This document shows, in pieces, positions 1-5,935 of a DNA stretch of 5,935 nucleotides (positions within the stretch are counted from its first letter, which is position 1; each line of letters opens with the position of its first letter). Source of the DNA: an uncultured Burkholderiales bacterium (lineage in GTDB: Bacteria; Pseudomonadota; Gammaproteobacteria; Burkholderiales; Burkholderiaceae_D); the NCBI GenBank assembly GCA_903904635.1, contig CAIVDH010000035.1:1-5935 (forward strand), written 5' to 3'. A program made the position numbers and the translations under genes. Below the pieces are notes generated by a model. The model did no database searches, was not told the DNA's origin, and worked only from the letters and a program-made list of their open reading frames with translations.

Positions 1-866
1 ACACCGGCATAACCCAGCGTCAGTGAATCACGATCAATACGGATCACATGATCCATGATGGGCACAACCAAATCTTCAGCGACGTCCTGAATCTTGAACA
101 CATCCACACCCGTTTCTATCCCCATGCGTGAGCAAACAGCGATGAATACTTCCATAGGCGTGTTGCCCGCACCTGCACCCAGACCAGCAGCAGCGGCGTC
201 AATACGATTGGCACCGGCTTGCACTGCAGCGAGTGAATTCGCAATGCCCATGGCCATATTGTGATGACCATGAAATCCTAATTCCGTCTCAGGCTTTAAT
301 GCTTGACGCACGGCTGTAATGCGTGAAGTCACATCATCAGGCAGCATGTAGCCGGCCGAGTCGGTCACGTAGATACAATTAGCGCCATAACTTTCCATCA
401 GCTTGGCCTGTATGACTAATGCTTCCGGTGTACTCATATGCGCCATCATCAGAAAACCGACGGTGTCCATATCAAGTGCACGCGCTTTGGTAATGTGCTG
501 CTCACTCACATCGGCTTCGGTGCAATGTGTAGCTACACGTATGGTGCTCACACCAATATCTTTGGCCATCAGCAAATGTTCAACGGTACCTATGCCGGGC
601 AATAGCAGCGCTGATATTTTTGCTTTCTTCATCAGCGGAATTACCGCACCCAGATATTCTTCATCGGTATGCGCTGGAAAACCATAATTGACTGACGAGC
701 CACCCAGACCATCACCGTGTGTCACTTCGATTAACGGCACTCCGGCATTATCGAGGCCACAGGCAATGCTTTTCATTTGATCCAGCGTCATCAGATGGCG
801 CTTGGGATGCATGCCGTCACGCAGCGTCATATCGTGTACGGTGATTTTTTTACCTTGTAGATTCAT
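1..866 (-). CDS. dmpG: 4-hydroxy-2-oxovalerate aldolase (C-terminus cut by window edge)
   Basis: This enzyme cleaves 4-hydroxy-2-oxovalerate to pyruvate and acetaldehyde, the last carbon-carbon cleavage of the meta pathway, using a divalent metal (DmpG/BphI/MhpE family). My reading from the ATG at 866 gives 288 codons running off the left edge. The family is about 340 residues, so roughly 50 are missing. The N-terminal TLRDGMH motif places R16, D17 and H20 at the catalytic Arg, metal Asp and catalytic His of BphI. GFHGHHN supplies the metal histidines H199 and H201. L87 and L89 match the BphI pocket leucines. The fragment ends in GYAG, so the catalytic Tyr expected at 290 should lie just outside. 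An AAGGA Shine-Dalgarno (874-878) sits 7 nt before the start. The gene starts 17 bp after the acetaldehyde dehydrogenase stop. Members form a complex with that enzyme and channel acetaldehyde to it. Confidence 0.96.
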   Translation of the reverse strand, partial: MNLQGKKITVHDMTLRDGMHPKRHLMTLDQMKSIACGLDNAGVPLIEVTHGDGLGGSSVNYGFPAHTDEEYLGAVIPLMKKAKISALLLPGIGTVEHLLMAKDIGVSTIRVATHCTEADVSEQHITKARALDMDTVGFLMMAHMSTPEALVIQAKLMESYGANCIYVTDSAGYMLPDDVTSRITAVRQALKPETELGFHGHHNMAMGIANSLAAVQAGANRIDAAAAGLGAGAGNTPMEVFIAVCSRMGIETGVDVFKIQDVAEDLVVPIMDHVIRIDRDSLTLGYAG

Positions 867-883
867 GATCTTGTCCTTTCCAC

Positions 884-1792
884 TTAAGCCGCTTGCAAGA
901 TGAGCTTGCCGGCGATGATTTCTTCTGCAAACATTTCTGCAGTACGTGCCGCAGCAGCGGTCATGATGTCGAGGTTGCCTGCGTATTTAGGCAGATAGTC
1001 GCCCAAGCCTTCCACTTCAAGGAAGATCGATACGCGATTGCCATCAAACACCGGCCCATTAACCAGCTTGTAACCGGGCACATATTTTTGTACTTCTTTA
1101 ATCATCTCGTGCACGGATGCCGTGATCTTGGCCTGATCCGGTGCCGTCTCCGTTAAGCAATGCACGGTGTCGCGCATGATCAGCGGAGGATCAGCCGGAT
1201 TAATGATGATGATGGCTTTACCTTTTTGTGCGCCGCCTACTTTTTCAACTGCACCAGCCGTCGTGCGGGTGAACTCATCAATATTTTTACGTGTGCCGGG
1301 ACCAACTGAGCGGCTGGAAACGGTTGCGACGATTTCGCCATAGGTGACCGTCTGCACACGTGAGACTGCCGCCACCATTGGTATGGTTGCCTGACCACCG
1401 CAGGTGACCATGTTCACATTCATCTCGCCCTTGCCGACATGCTCTTTCAAGTTCACAGGCGGCACACAAAAAGGACCAATCGCTGCGGGTGTCAGATCAA
1501 TCATCATTACGCCCAGCTCAGTGAGCTTGCGTGAATTTTCTGCATGTACATAAGCACTGGTGGCATCAAAAGCGATTTGTATACCGTCGGCTTTGACATG
1601 CGGCAGCAAACCATCAACGCCATCGGCGGTGGTCTTGATACCCATTTCACGCGCGCGCTTCAAACCATCTGAATTCGGATCTATACCCACCATCCATACT
1701 GGTTCCAACACGGGGCTGCGTTGCAGTTTAGCCAGCAGATCGGTGCCGATATTGCCGGGGCCGATCAGGGCACATTTAATTTTTTTTGTCAT
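884..1792 (-). CDS. dmpF: acetaldehyde dehydrogenase (acylating)
   Basis: The product oxidises acetaldehyde with NAD+ and CoA to acetyl-CoA, taking the aldehyde from its partner aldolase encoded next. The 302-residue length is close to DmpF/BphJ/MhpF. A Rossmann glycine motif GPGNIGT lies at residues 11-17, and the catalytic cysteine is C131 in [12 protein letters not shown], the same number as in Bph[13 protein letters not shown] (159-170) and the C-terminal [11 protein letters not shown] (271-281) are also family hallmarks. The start is supported by a strong AAGGAG (1802-1807) 9 nt upstream. The gene lies 28 bp after the hydratase stop and 17 bp before the aldolase start, so co-transcription is very likely. 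The second to fifth codons contain a run of eight A. The hydratase-dehydrogenase-aldolase order is the usual one for meta-cleavage lower pathways. Confidence 0.97.
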   Translation of the reverse strand: MTKKIKCALIGPGNIGTDLLAKLQRSPVLEPVWMVGIDPNSDGLKRAREMGIKTTADGVDGLLPHVKADGIQIAFDATSAYVHAENSRKLTELGVMMIDLTPAAIGPFCVPPVNLKEHVGKGEMNVNMVTCGGQATIPMVAAVSRVQTVTYGEIVATVSSRSVGPGTRKNIDEFTRTTAGAVEKVGGAQKGKAIIIINPADPPLIMRDTVHCLTETAPDQAKITASVHEMIKEVQKYVPGYKLVNGPVFDGNRVSIFLEVEGLGDYLPKYAGNLDIMTAAAARTAEMFAEEIIAGKLILQAA

Positions 1793-1801
1793 GGATTACT
1801 G

Positions 1802-1807
1802 CTCCTT
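1802..1807 (-). promoter_or_regulatory. ribosome binding site of dmpF
   Basis: The minus strand reads AAGGAG, followed by 9 nt and then the ATG at 1792. It is the best Shine-Dalgarno in the operon and fixes the dmpF start. Confidence 0.8.
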
Positions 1808-1820
1808 GTATGAATTATGT

Positions 1821-2609
1821 TCAGATGAAACGCACGGAGGTACTGCCCAATCCACCGACTGAGCAAACCAGGCTGTCACCCGCTATAACAGGCACCAGCG
1901 GCGACTGCGAACCGGACAAAATCACATCGCCCGCTTTTAATGAAATACCAAACGCGCCTAGCGTATTAGCCAGCCATGCCACTGAATTTACCGGTGAGCC
2001 TTGTACAGAAGCGCCGCATGAAGTGCTGATGATTTCGCCGTTCTTCTCCAGCACCATGCCGGCCAGTGCTAAATCGAGATCATAAGGACTGCGACGCGTG
2101 CCACCCAAAACAAACACACCGCAAGACGCATTGTCTGCCACGGTGTCTTGAATTTTTATTTTCCAATCCTTGATGCGTGAATCCACAATCTCAAAACATG
2201 GCATCACGCATTCTGTGGCGCGCATGACATCGTCAGCGGTGACACCAGGACCAGTCAGATCATGCGCGAGTATGAATGCCACTTCGGCTTCCGCTTTAGG
2301 CGCAATCATTTTGCTGGTATCGACTGCCTGCCCTTCGTTGAACACCATGCCTGAGAGCAGATGACCAAAGTCCGGCTGATTCACGCCCAGCATGTCCATC
2401 ACCACTTTGCTGGTGACACCAATTTTTTTACCGATCACCACTTCACCCGCATCCAGTCGGCGCTGAATCATGCGCAACTGAATATGGTAAGCATCTTCTA
2501 TGCTGATATCAGGCTCGCGATTGGTCAGCGGCTCTATCGGCGCGCAGTTGATGAGGGATGCATATAATTCATCGCCATAGCGCGCGATAGTCTCTGGTTT
2601 CATGGCCAT
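1821..2609 (-). CDS. dmpE: 2-oxopent-4-enoate (2-hydroxypenta-2,4-dienoate) hydratase
   Basis: The product adds water to 2-hydroxypenta-2,4-dienoate to give 4-hydroxy-2-oxovalerate, the aldolase substrate. It is a metal-dependent member of the fumarylacetoacetate hydrolase-like fold (DmpE/XylJ/MhpD). The 262-residue protein shows GKKIGVTSK (60-68), the paired metal ligands E107 and E109 in PKAEAEVAF, and E140 in CFEIVDSRIKDWK. QDTVADNASCG (154-164) and the C-terminal GGLGSTSVRFI are typical too. The decarboxylase DmpH/XylI is a same-length paralogue, but the N-terminal GDELY and the QPDFGHL and DWKIKIQD segments fit the hydratase group from memory. A second ATG lies two codons in (2603). I chose 2609 because GGAG stands 9 nt before it but 15 nt before the second. 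It begins 18 bp after the semialdehyde dehydrogenase stop, with no hydrolase gene between them. Confidence 0.94.
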   Translation of the reverse strand: MAMKPETIARYGDELYASLINCAPIEPLTNREPDISIEDAYHIQLRMIQRRLDAGEVVIGKKIGVTSKVVMDMLGVNQPDFGHLLSGMVFNEGQAVDTSKMIAPKAEAEVAFILAHDLTGPGVTADDVMRATECVMPCFEIVDSRIKDWKIKIQDTVADNASCGVFVLGGTRRSPYDLDLALAGMVLEKNGEIISTSCGASVQGSPVNSVAWLANTLGAFGISLKAGDVILSGSQSPLVPVIAGDSLVCSVGGLGSTSVRFI

Positions 2610-2618
2610 ATTAAAATT

Positions 2619-2622
2619 CTCC
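2619..2622 (-). promoter_or_regulatory. ribosome binding site deciding the dmpE start
   Basis: The minus strand has CCGGAGAA in the 18 bp gap after the upstream stop. The GGAG core lies 9 nt before the ATG at 2609 and 15 nt before the in-frame ATG at 2603, so the upstream ATG is the more likely start. Confidence 0.65.
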
Positions 2623-2627
2623 GGTGT

Positions 2628-4082
2628 TCAAAGTTTAATCATTACGTTACGCAGGTCGGTGTAAAACTCTAGCGAGTGCACACCACCTTCACGACCGATG
2701 CCTGAGGCTTTGGAACCGCCAAAGGCAGTACGCAAATCGCGCAGGAACCAGCTATTAATCCAGCACAGGCCCACCTTGATGGCTGAGGCCATACGATGCG
2801 CAGTCGACAGATCTGAAGTCCAGACTGTGGTGGCCAATCCGTATTGCGTGTTGTTGGCCAACGCAATCGCTTCTTCTTCGGTGTCGAATGGCGCGATATG
2901 GCAGCAAGGCCCGAATATTTCTTCGCGTATGACCGATGCAGTCTCAGGCAAACCCGTCCAGATCGTCGGTTGCACCCAATGGCCGGTGGCCATCTCGCCT
3001 GGCATCACAGGTGCACCGCCACCGGTGACGATGGTGGCACCCTCTGCCTTGGCCTTGGCGTAGTAGGACAATACTTTTTCTTTATGTTCAGCCGATATCA
3101 GCGGGCCCAGTCCTACACCGGGTTCATTTGGCGGGCCGATTTTTAGCGCCTCTGCTTTGGCTTTGAGTGCTGCAACAAATTTATCGAAGATAGGACGTTG
3201 TACATACACGCGCTCGGTACCCAGACAAACCTGACCGCAGTTTTCAAACACGCTGCGTGTAATGCCTGCAACCGCTTTATCAAAATCTGCATCGGCAAAT
3301 ACGATGCCGGCATTTTTACCGCCCAACTCAAACGACACCGGACGCACGCCTTTGGCTGCTGCCGCCATGATGGCTTCGCCGGTACGAGTCTCGCCTGTGA
3401 AGGTGATGCCGTCCACACCCTGATGACGGGTTAAAAATTCACCGGCTGAATTCGGACCAAAGCCATGCACGACGTTGTACACACCTTTAGGTATGCCAAC
3501 CTTGTTCATCACTTCACCCAGCAGCGTAGCAGTGGCCGGTGTTTCTTCAGAAGGCTTAACGATTACAGCATTGCCGCAGGCGAGTGCCGGACCGACTTTC
3601 CAAGTCATCAAAAGCAAAGGCAAATTCCATGGGCACACTACGGCGATCACACCGAGTGGCGAGCGCACACCGTAGCTGACTGCGGTGCCGCCATCCGGCG
3701 TGGTCATGGTAAAACTTTCAGTCGGCGCATTTTTGATGATGTCAGCGAATACTTTGAAATTAGCAGCGCCGCGCGGAATATCGATGTGGGATGCCAGCGC
3801 ATGCGGCTTGCCGGTATCAGCCATTTCAGCCTGCAGAAAATCATCGAAACGATGGTTGATTTCATCTGCCACGGCATACAGCAATTCCACTCGCTTGACA
3901 ACGGAGAGCTTGCCCCATTCGCCATCGACTGCAGCGCGTGCGGCAATGACTGCCGCATCGACTTCTGCCTGACCGGCTTCATGTACCAGACCGATGACAT
4001 GATTGTCGACGGGTGCACGGTTTTCAAATGTTTTGCTGGTGGCGACGAAGGCGCCGTTAATAAAGTTATGAAACTGTTTCAT
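2628..4082 (-). CDS. dmpC: 2-hydroxymuconic semialdehyde dehydrogenase
   Basis: This NAD-dependent aldehyde dehydrogenase oxidises the ring-fission product 2-hydroxymuconic semialdehyde to 2-hydroxymuconate, the entry to the oxalocrotonate branch. The 484-residue protein is complete. It shows PWN with N153, the general-base E252 in FELGGK, the catalytic C286 in FENCGQVCLGTE and E388 in EEIFGP. R104 (HIDIPRGAANFK) and R448 (WFLRDLRTAFGGSK) sit exactly 16 positions before R120 and R464 of the structurally studied 2-aminomuconate semialdehyde dehydrogenase, where they grip the substrate carboxylate. N153, E252 and C286 share that offset. Hydroxy and amino semialdehyde enzymes share these residues, so the assignment rests on the DmpC/XylG-like sequence and on the neighbouring catechol dioxygenase. 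The Shine-Dalgarno is weak (GGA followed by an A run, 8 nt before ATG). The gene follows the DUF336 gene by 43 bp. Confidence 0.95.
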   Translation of the reverse strand: MKQFHNFINGAFVATSKTFENRAPVDNHVIGLVHEAGQAEVDAAVIAARAAVDGEWGKLSVVKRVELLYAVADEINHRFDDFLQAEMADTGKPHALASHIDIPRGAANFKVFADIIKNAPTESFTMTTPDGGTAVSYGVRSPLGVIAVVCPWNLPLLLMTWKVGPALACGNAVIVKPSEETPATATLLGEVMNKVGIPKGVYNVVHGFGPNSAGEFLTRHQGVDGITFTGETRTGEAIMAAAAKGVRPVSFELGGKNAGIVFADADFDKAVAGITRSVFENCGQVCLGTERVYVQRPIFDKFVAALKAKAEALKIGPPNEPGVGLGPLISAEHKEKVLSYYAKAKAEGATIVTGGGAPVMPGEMATGHWVQPTIWTGLPETASVIREEIFGPCCHIAPFDTEEEAIALANNTQYGLATTVWTSDLSTAHRMASAIKVGLCWINSWFLRDLRTAFGGSKASGIGREGGVHSLEFYTDLRNVMIKL

Positions 4083-4125
4083 GATTTTTTTCCGTTAAGT
4101 TCTGTATTCGTTTTTGAGTTTATTT

Positions 4126-4569
4126 TTATGCCAAACCAATCGCGTGCAATCCTGCACGCGCACATTCCTCATCCTGCTCTGCTGATCCGCCCGACACACC
4201 GATGCCGCCTATGCGCACACCGTTTTCAACGATAGGCACACCACCACCAAAAATCACCAGCCGCGGACGCAATGGCAAACCGGCACGCAAGGCTTCATCA
4301 CCCGCCAACACTTTCATCCACTGACTAGTCGGAAAACCAAAACTGGCCGAGGTGTAAGCCTTGTCTATTGCGATATCAATCGAATGCAAAAAAGCACCGG
4401 GCATACGCAGAAATCCGGCCAACACACCTGCGCTGTCGGTAATGGCCACATTAATGTTGATGCCCAGCGTTGTTGCATGGGCAACCGTGGCTTGCAGCGC
4501 GATGCTGGCCGCTTCGGCGGAGATCACGGCCTGACTGACACTGACTGAGGCTGGGCTGGAGTTTTTCAT
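4126..4569 (-). CDS. GlcG/HbpS-like (DUF336, haem-degrading family) protein
   Basis: This 147-residue protein belongs to the GlcG/HbpS family (Pfam DUF336), which also includes the C-terminal domain of PduO. Visible hallmarks are the helical N-terminus, NVAITDSAGVLAGFLRMPGA (40-59), KAYTSASF (70-77), GGGVPI (108-113) and IGGIGVSGGSAEQDEECA (120-137). No signal peptide or membrane segment is evident, so it is probably cytoplasmic. Some family members bind haem or cobalamin, but no role in ring fission is established that I can name. I recall a relative, NahX, in naphthalene lower-pathway operons. It is the first gene of the minus-strand run and lies next to the divergent regulator gene, so it is probably induced with the pathway. 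I see no Shine-Dalgarno before the ATG, so the start is less sure than the family assignment. Confidence 0.88.
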   Translation of the reverse strand: MKNSSPASVSVSQAVISAEAASIALQATVAHATTLGININVAITDSAGVLAGFLRMPGAFLHSIDIAIDKAYTSASFGFPTSQWMKVLAGDEALRAGLPLRPRLVIFGGGVPIVENGVRIGGIGVSGGSAEQDEECARAGLHAIGLA

Positions 4570-4596
4570 CGCTGTTTTAGGTTCAATTAAGGGTTG

Positions 4597-4625
4597 AGGT
4601 TAGCGATAGTGGGCAATACTGTCCA
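4597..4625 (-). promoter_or_regulatory. candidate sigma70 promoter of the meta-cleavage operon
   Basis: On the minus strand TGGACA (4620-4625, five of six matches to TTGACA) is followed after exactly 17 bp by TAACCT (4597-4602, three of six matches to TATAAT). Transcription would begin near 4590, leaving a leader of about 20 nt before the DUF336 ATG. The poor -10 is what one expects of an activator-dependent promoter. The CAATAC repeats overlap the -35 and spacer, and the LysR dyad centre lies about 64 bp upstream of the inferred start. It is found by eye only. Confidence 0.45.
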
Positions 4626-4650
4626 ATACCGTTTTTTTCGATCACAATAC
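4614..4650 (+). repeat. three CAATAC direct repeats in the divergent regulatory region
   Basis: CAATAC occurs at 4614-4619, 4624-4629 and 4645-4650. The starts are 10 and 21 bp apart, one and two helical turns, so the copies lie on the same DNA face. The third is the left arm of the T-N11-A dyad, and the second overlaps the candidate -35. A run of seven T (4632-4638), a possible bend site, lies between the second and third. They could be half-sites for the LysR protein. Confidence 0.6.
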
Positions 4651-4661
4651 CTAAAAGGTAT
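4647..4661. promoter_or_regulatory. LysR-type operator, T-N11-A dyad
   Basis: The sequence is ATACC, TAAAA, GGTAT: perfect 5 bp arms round a 5 bp spacer. T4648 and A4660 are 12 positions apart, exactly the T-N11-A pattern of LysR-family recognition sites. It lies 23 bp before the regulator's ATG and about 64 bp upstream of the inferred start of the divergent operon. That fits the usual dual role of autoregulation and activation of the opposite gene. The dyad is seen directly; its function is inferred. Confidence 0.7.
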
Positions 4662-4684
4662 GAATCATTAATTAAGGAAACATC

Positions 4685-5614
4685 ATGGATTTGCGACAAA
4701 TGCGTTACTTCCTGACGCTGGCCGAGGAACGTAATTTCACCCGCGCCGCCGAGCGACTGCACATGGCGCAACCACCGCTGACGCGCCAGATACGCGCGCT
4801 GGAAGACGAGCTCGGTGCCGAATTGTTTGTGCGCACTGCCAAGGGTGTCACGCTCACTGAAGCGGGTCTGGCGCTGATGGATGAAGTGCCCAATCTGCTG
4901 GCGCTGGCGCAGCGTGCCAAAGAGCGTGCGCTGCTGGCTAGTCAGGGGCATACCGGCCGGCTCGATATCGGTATTTTTGGCTCCGGTGTACTCGACGCTA
5001 TTCCGCGCATACTCGCGCGCTTTCATGCCGACCGGCCCGAAGTCAAAATTGTGTTGCATAACCTGACCAAGACCGAACAGATTGAGGCCTTGCGCGAGCG
5101 GCGCATTAGCGTGGGATTCAATCGCCTGATTCCGCCGGAAGCCGATCTGAAAGTGGTGACGGTGCTGCGCGAAACCATGATGATTGCGCTGCCTGCGCAT
5201 CATGCGCTGACTAAAAAAGCATCGCTGATGATACCCGACCTGTCTGATCAGCCGCTGATACTGTATCCGCGCCTGCCCATAGCGGGGCTGGCGCAGCAAG
5301 TCATGCAAGCGTTCGTGCGCGAAAAAGCGGTGCTGCGTGTGGAACAGGAAGTCGAAGACGTACTGACCGCCATCGCGCTGGTCGCGGGTGGTTTTGGCGT
5401 ATGCGTTACCACCGCATCGTCGGCCAGCTTGCGCCTGCCGGGCGTGGTCTACCGTCCCCTGATCAGTAAGCATCTGCGTGAAATCGAATTAAGCTGTCTG
5501 TATCGACAGTCTGATGAGTCGCCATTGCTGGCGGCGTTTGTATCGGTGGTACGAAATTTTTCGCTGCAGTCAGCCACGCCCAAGGCGAAGCTGACTGGCA
5601 AACGAAAAGCCTGA
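4685..5614 (+). CDS. LysR-family transcriptional regulator of the meta-cleavage genes
   Basis: This 309-residue protein begins MDLRQMRYF. Its winged helix-turn-helix covers about residues 1-60 (NFTRAAERLHMAQPPLTRQI, 17-36), followed by a linker helix and a co-inducer domain from about residue 91. HNLTKTEQIEALRERRISVG (125-144) resembles the corresponding segment of CbnR/BenM/CatM regulators of catechol and chlorocatechol pathways. S100 and T128 fall near BenM's muconate-binding S99 and T128 (by-eye alignment). The effector here is unknown; a pathway aromatic or ring-fission product is likely. The C-terminus ends in a basic tail, KAKLTGKRKA. AAGGA (4674-4678) lies 6 nt before the ATG. The gene is divergent from the DUF336 gene and convergent with the dioxygenase gene, so it lies antisense inside the catabolic cluster. 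Its own promoter is not clear; TTGAGG (4594-4599) with TACTGT (4617-4622) is a weak possibility. Confidence 0.94.
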   Translation: MDLRQMRYFLTLAEERNFTRAAERLHMAQPPLTRQIRALEDELGAELFVRTAKGVTLTEAGLALMDEVPNLLALAQRAKERALLASQGHTGRLDIGIFGSGVLDAIPRILARFHADRPEVKIVLHNLTKTEQIEALRERRISVGFNRLIPPEADLKVVTVLRETMMIALPAHHALTKKASLMIPDLSDQPLILYPRLPIAGLAQQVMQAFVREKAVLRVEQEVEDVLTAIALVAGGFGVCVTTASSASLRLPGVVYRPLISKHLREIELSCLYRQSDESPLLAAFVSVVRNFSLQSATPKAKLTGKRKA

Positions 5615-5626
5615 AAGAAAAAACAG

Positions 5627-5644
5627 CGATCAGGTCGATCAGGT
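5627..5644. repeat. tandem 9 bp repeat CGATCAGGT x2 at the dioxygenase stop
   Basis: Two perfect adjacent copies of CGATCAGGT span the end of the dioxygenase gene and the 24 bp convergent gap. The second copy contains the stop codon (5639-5641). Read on the minus strand, the overlapping GATC palindromes can form only a 4 bp stem with a 5 nt loop, followed closely by TGTTTTTT. At best this is a weak terminator for the dioxygenase transcript. Confidence 0.6.
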
Positions 5645-5935
5645 GTATACGTCGGTGAATGAAGGCACTGCATCGCCGGTGTGATAAAAAATACCGGTCC
5701 ACAGTTTGTCTTCAGTCCAGGTGGTGACAGGACGATCAGGCTGAGCCAGATAACCTAAGCCAGCGAAGGTCTCATTACGATTGCCGCTAGGATCAAAGAA
5801 GTAAATCGTCTCACCGCGTGTGATGCCATGACGGGTTGGTGCCACATCGATTTTGACTTTGTTCTTGGCCATGATGTCGGCTGCTTTCAACACGTCATGC
5901 CATGAATCGAGGAAGAATGAAATGTGATGTATGCC
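5639..5935 (-). CDS. dmpB: catechol 2,3-dioxygenase (C-terminal fragment, N-terminus beyond window)
   Basis: The frame is open to the right edge and gives the last 98 residues of an extradiol dioxygenase of the XylE/DmpB type (about 307 residues), an Fe(II) enzyme that cleaves catechol next to the hydroxyls to 2-hydroxymuconic semialdehyde. The fragment starts [12 protein letters not shown]. Its fourth residue aligns with metal ligand H214 of XylE, H36 ([10 protein letters not shown]) with catalytic H246, Y45 with Y255, and E55 ([12 protein letters not shown]) with metal ligand E265; all spacings agree. About two thirds of the gene, including the first metal His (XylE H153), lies outside. An in-frame GTG at 5893 is internal, not a start. 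The gene is on the same strand as the lower-pathway operon but separated from it by the oppositely oriented regulator, whose stop is 24 bp away. Confidence 0.95.
   Translation of the reverse strand, partial: GIHHISFFLDSWHDVLKAADIMAKNKVKIDVAPTRHGITRGETIYFFDPSGNRNETFAGLGYLAQPDRPVTTWTEDKLWTGIFYHTGDAVPSFTDVYT

Noticed and set aside
403..687. Plus-strand open frame of 94 codons in the left end
   Set aside because: The minus strand here encodes the aldolase with its catalytic motifs; this frame is its shadow.
1821..2609. 4-oxalocrotonate decarboxylase (DmpH/XylI) instead of hydratase
   Set aside because: The two are similar-length paralogues, but the GDELY start and the QPDFGHL and DWKIKIQD segments match the hydratase group as I recall it, and it sits in the dmpE position.
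2628..4082. 2-aminomuconic semialdehyde dehydrogenase of aniline, nitrobenzene or tryptophan breakdown
   Set aside because: The substrate-binding arginines do not separate the two activities, but the catechol-type dioxygenase and the lower-pathway neighbours favour the hydroxy substrate.
3465..4235. Plus-strand open frame of 256 codons opposite the semialdehyde dehydrogenase and DUF336 genes
   Set aside because: It runs across two well-supported genes and the gap between them, is rich in Cys and His, and resembles no family I know.
4583..5473. Long minus-strand open frame (296 codons) opposite the LysR gene
   Set aside because: It is the antisense shadow of a clear LysR protein, rich in Gln, His and Arg with no recognisable motif, and it ends within the regulatory region.
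5615..5638. Strong bidirectional rho-independent terminator between the convergent genes
   Set aside because: Only a 4 bp GATC stem is possible, and the T tract follows on one strand only; not enough to call a terminator.
5639..5893. Separate 84-residue gene starting at the GTG at 5893
   Set aside because: The frame continues upstream to the window edge with the conserved HHISF metal-ligand segment, so the GTG is an internal valine codon of the dioxygenase.
1..5935. Mobile element ends, tRNA genes, CRISPR array or recombination sites
   Set aside because: I saw no transposase, long inverted repeat, spaced identical repeats or tRNA-like fold; nearly the whole window is accounted for by pathway genes.

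Overview
The window is a fragment of a catechol meta-cleavage (extradiol) gene cluster, with its LysR-type regulator embedded in it. The proteins resemble the Dmp/Xyl/Bph/Tes enzymes of aromatic-degrading proteobacteria. The moderate GC content, compact gene spacing and LysR type suggest a betaproteobacterium, perhaps Burkholderiales. That placement is an inference from protein style, not from a marker gene.

Layout from right to left, the direction in which the catabolic genes are read (minus strand): the C-terminal 98 residues of a catechol 2,3-dioxygenase run in from the right edge (5639-5935). A LysR-family regulator follows on the plus strand (4685-5614), convergent with the dioxygenase and only 24 bp from it. 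A 115 bp divergent intergenic region (4570-4684) holds a perfect T-N11-A dyad, three CAATAC repeats and a plausible minus-strand promoter. A tight minus-strand run then starts: a GlcG/HbpS-like (DUF336) protein (4126-4569), 2-hydroxymuconic semialdehyde dehydrogenase (2628-4082), 2-oxopent-4-enoate hydratase (1821-2609), acylating acetaldehyde dehydrogenase (884-1792) and 4-hydroxy-2-oxovalerate aldolase (1-866, C-terminus cut by the left edge). Gaps inside the run are 43, 18, 28 and 17 bp, so it reads as one operon. No gene-free stretch exceeds 300 bases.

How the genes work together: the dioxygenase opens catechol to 2-hydroxymuconic semialdehyde. The dehydrogenase oxidises this to 2-hydroxymuconate (4-oxalocrotonate, enol form). 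A tautomerase and a decarboxylase, not seen here, would give 2-oxopent-4-enoate. The hydratase makes 4-hydroxy-2-oxovalerate, the aldolase splits it to pyruvate and acetaldehyde, and the acylating dehydrogenase turns acetaldehyde into acetyl-CoA. No semialdehyde hydrolase gene lies between the dehydrogenase and hydratase genes, unlike the dmp order, so the visible part supports the oxidative branch only. Missing steps may lie beyond either edge.

The enzymes are recognisable members of known families with the catalytic residues intact wherever the window covers them. The less routine points are the regulatory region, the antisense placement of the regulator inside the cluster, and the DUF336 protein of unknown role at the head of the operon. 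I see no wholly new system, RNA gene, mobile element or CRISPR array.
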